From: Pseudomonadota bacterium
Lineage (GTDB): Bacteria; Pseudomonadota; Alphaproteobacteria; Rhizobiales; Hyphomicrobiaceae
Direction of reading: 5' to 3'
Length of the DNA: 6,606 nt
NCBI GenBank assembly: GCA_021816505.1
Contig: JAKAXS010000166.1
Coordinates: 1 to 6,606, forward strand
Shown: one piece after another, positions 5,911-6,606 of the stretch
Layout of the letters: each line of letters begins with the position of its first letter
Numbering within the stretch: the first letter of the stretch is position 1
The notes under the pieces: generated by a model
The model's input: only the letters and a program-made list of their open reading frames with translations
Told to the model about the DNA's origin: nothing
Databases searched by the model: none
Made by a program: the position numbers and the translations under genes

Positions 5911-6606
5911 TCAGCTCGTCGGAGCTGCGACCAGCAGCGACACGGTAGTACCATGACCCTGCATGCTTTCGATCGTGACGCGGCCACCGTGCAGGTCCAT
6001 GATCGCCCGGACCACGGCGAGGCCGAGTCCGAGATTGCCGCCGACATGGGACCGCGCACGATCGGCGCGATAGAACCGGCCAAACACGTGCGGCAGATGC
6101 TCAGGCGCGATACCGTGTCCGGTATCCCGGATGCGGATGACCAGATGTTCCGTAGTCCCTGCAACCTCGACGATTATCCGTCCGCCGGCTTCGGTATGGG
6201 CGATCGCATTGGCCACCAGGTTGCCGAGCGCCTGCTGGAGGAGAATCCGGTCGAACTGGATCGGAATTCCTGGTTGGGCGCTCACGGTCAGCGAAAGACC
6301 CGCCTCCGCTGCCATCGGTTGGTAGAATTCGAGGACAGTTGAGATCTCGGTGCTGAGATCAAGGGTCTCGAGGGCAGGTGGGTGCCTAACCATCTCGGCG
6401 CGGGCAAGAAATAAAAGGCTCTGGATGACCCGGCTGATCCGGGAGCATTCCTCGAGCGCGGAGCCAAGGACCTCGCGGTAACTATCGTCCGAGCGTGGCC
6501 TCGATAACGCGACCTCCAACTCGCCGCGAAGATTACTGATCGGGGTACGAAGCTCGTGTGCAAGGTCGGCGGAGAATTGGGAGAGTTGCAGGAAGGATTG
6601 CTCCAA
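5911..6606 (-). CDS. Heavy-metal-type sensor histidine kinase, C-terminal part (partial)
   Basis: This is the cytoplasmic catalytic part of a membrane sensor kinase, which autophosphorylates on His and passes the phosphate to a response regulator. In the 231 visible residues, the H-box FSADLAHELRTPISNL is at 11-26 with phospho-acceptor His17. The N-box LGNLVANAIAHT is at 127-138, the G1 box DTGHGIAPE at 161-169, the F-box FGRFYRAD at 175-182 and the G2 box GLGLAVV at 193-199. The phrase QFSADLAHELRTPI followed by a YREVL...LEE...LLFLARAE helix is characteristic of the CusS/CopS/SilS/CzcS group. The gene is incomplete: the reading frame runs off the right edge. The TTG at 6606 is most likely an internal Leu codon at the end of the HAMP linker, so the sensor domain, both membrane helices and probably the response regulator gene lie outside. 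It stops at TGA 5913-5911, 99 bp before the efflux genes in the same orientation, which suggests that the two-component system controls them. Confidence 0.95.
   Translation of the reverse strand: MEQSFLQLSQFSADLAHELRTPISNLRGELEVALSRPRSDDSYREVLGSALEECSRISRVIQSLLFLARAEMVRHPPALETLDLSTEISTVLEFYQPMAAEAGLSLTVSAQPGIPIQFDRILLQQALGNLVANAIAHTEAGGRIIVEVAGTTEHLVIRIRDTGHGIAPEHLPHVFGRFYRADRARSHVGGNLGLGLAVVRAIMDLHGGRVTIESMQGHGTTVSLLVAAPTS
5912..5927 (-). other. Small hairpin over the kinase stop codon
   Basis: A perfect 6-bp inverted repeat (CAGCTC / GAGCTG) with a 4-nt loop overlaps the last codons and stop of the kinase gene. No T-tract follows it on either strand, so it is not a convincing intrinsic terminator. 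It could weaken read-through from the kinase gene into the efflux genes, or be chance in GC-rich DNA. Confidence 0.3.

Noticed and set aside
5902..6342. Plus-strand frame of 146 codons
   Set aside because: It lies opposite the conserved kinase N, G1 and G2 boxes, so it is a mirror of the real gene.
6604..6606. TTG as the start codon of the histidine kinase
   Set aside because: The frame is open to the window edge, and homologous kinases have sensor, membrane and HAMP regions before this point; the codon is most likely an internal Leu.

Overview
The window carries a tripartite RND efflux operon on the minus strand, preceded by the 3' end of a heavy-metal-type sensor histidine kinase gene. The proteins look proteobacterial. 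High GC in the genes (two 60-base lines counted by hand gave 68-72%) and the family flavour point towards an alphaproteobacterium (Acetobacteraceae- or Sphingomonas-like), but nothing in the window fixes the taxon.

Layout, in the direction of transcription (right to left). (1) 6606-5911: C-terminal catalytic part of a CusS/CopS/CzcS-like kinase, cut by the window edge; a partner response regulator probably lies beyond it. (2) 5910-5812: a 99-bp spacer with a TGACGA-AA-TCGTCA palindrome resembling the CusR/CopR box. A second copy of half of it sits exactly 22 bp away and a weaker echo another 22 bp on, consistent with a response-regulator-controlled promoter. (3) 5811-4435: TolC/CzcC-type outer-membrane factor with a lipoprotein signal. 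(4) 4438-3512: small periplasmic adaptor, overlapping the previous gene by ATGA. (5) 3502-398: 1034-residue RND pump, 9 bp after the adaptor. (6) 397-1: no intact gene. GC falls to about 54%, and there is a decayed fragment of a HipA-type kinase gene, an 11-bp hairpin and a 28-bp near-palindrome.

Inferred working model: the kinase senses a periplasmic metal or other envelope signal and phosphorylates its regulator. The regulator binds the repeated boxes and turns on the three efflux genes. Their products form a pump-adaptor-channel complex spanning the cell envelope. The substrate cannot be read from the sequence. The pump is closest to the heavy-metal (HME) class, but by hand alignment it lacks the three-methionine Cu/Ag site of CusA. 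Its TM4 also carries the Asp-Asp pair typical of drug-type RND pumps. The adaptor has no recognisable biotinyl-lipoyl domain. These departures, with the regulatory repeats and the HipA remnant, are the points most worth a second look. I do not see a wholly new system here.
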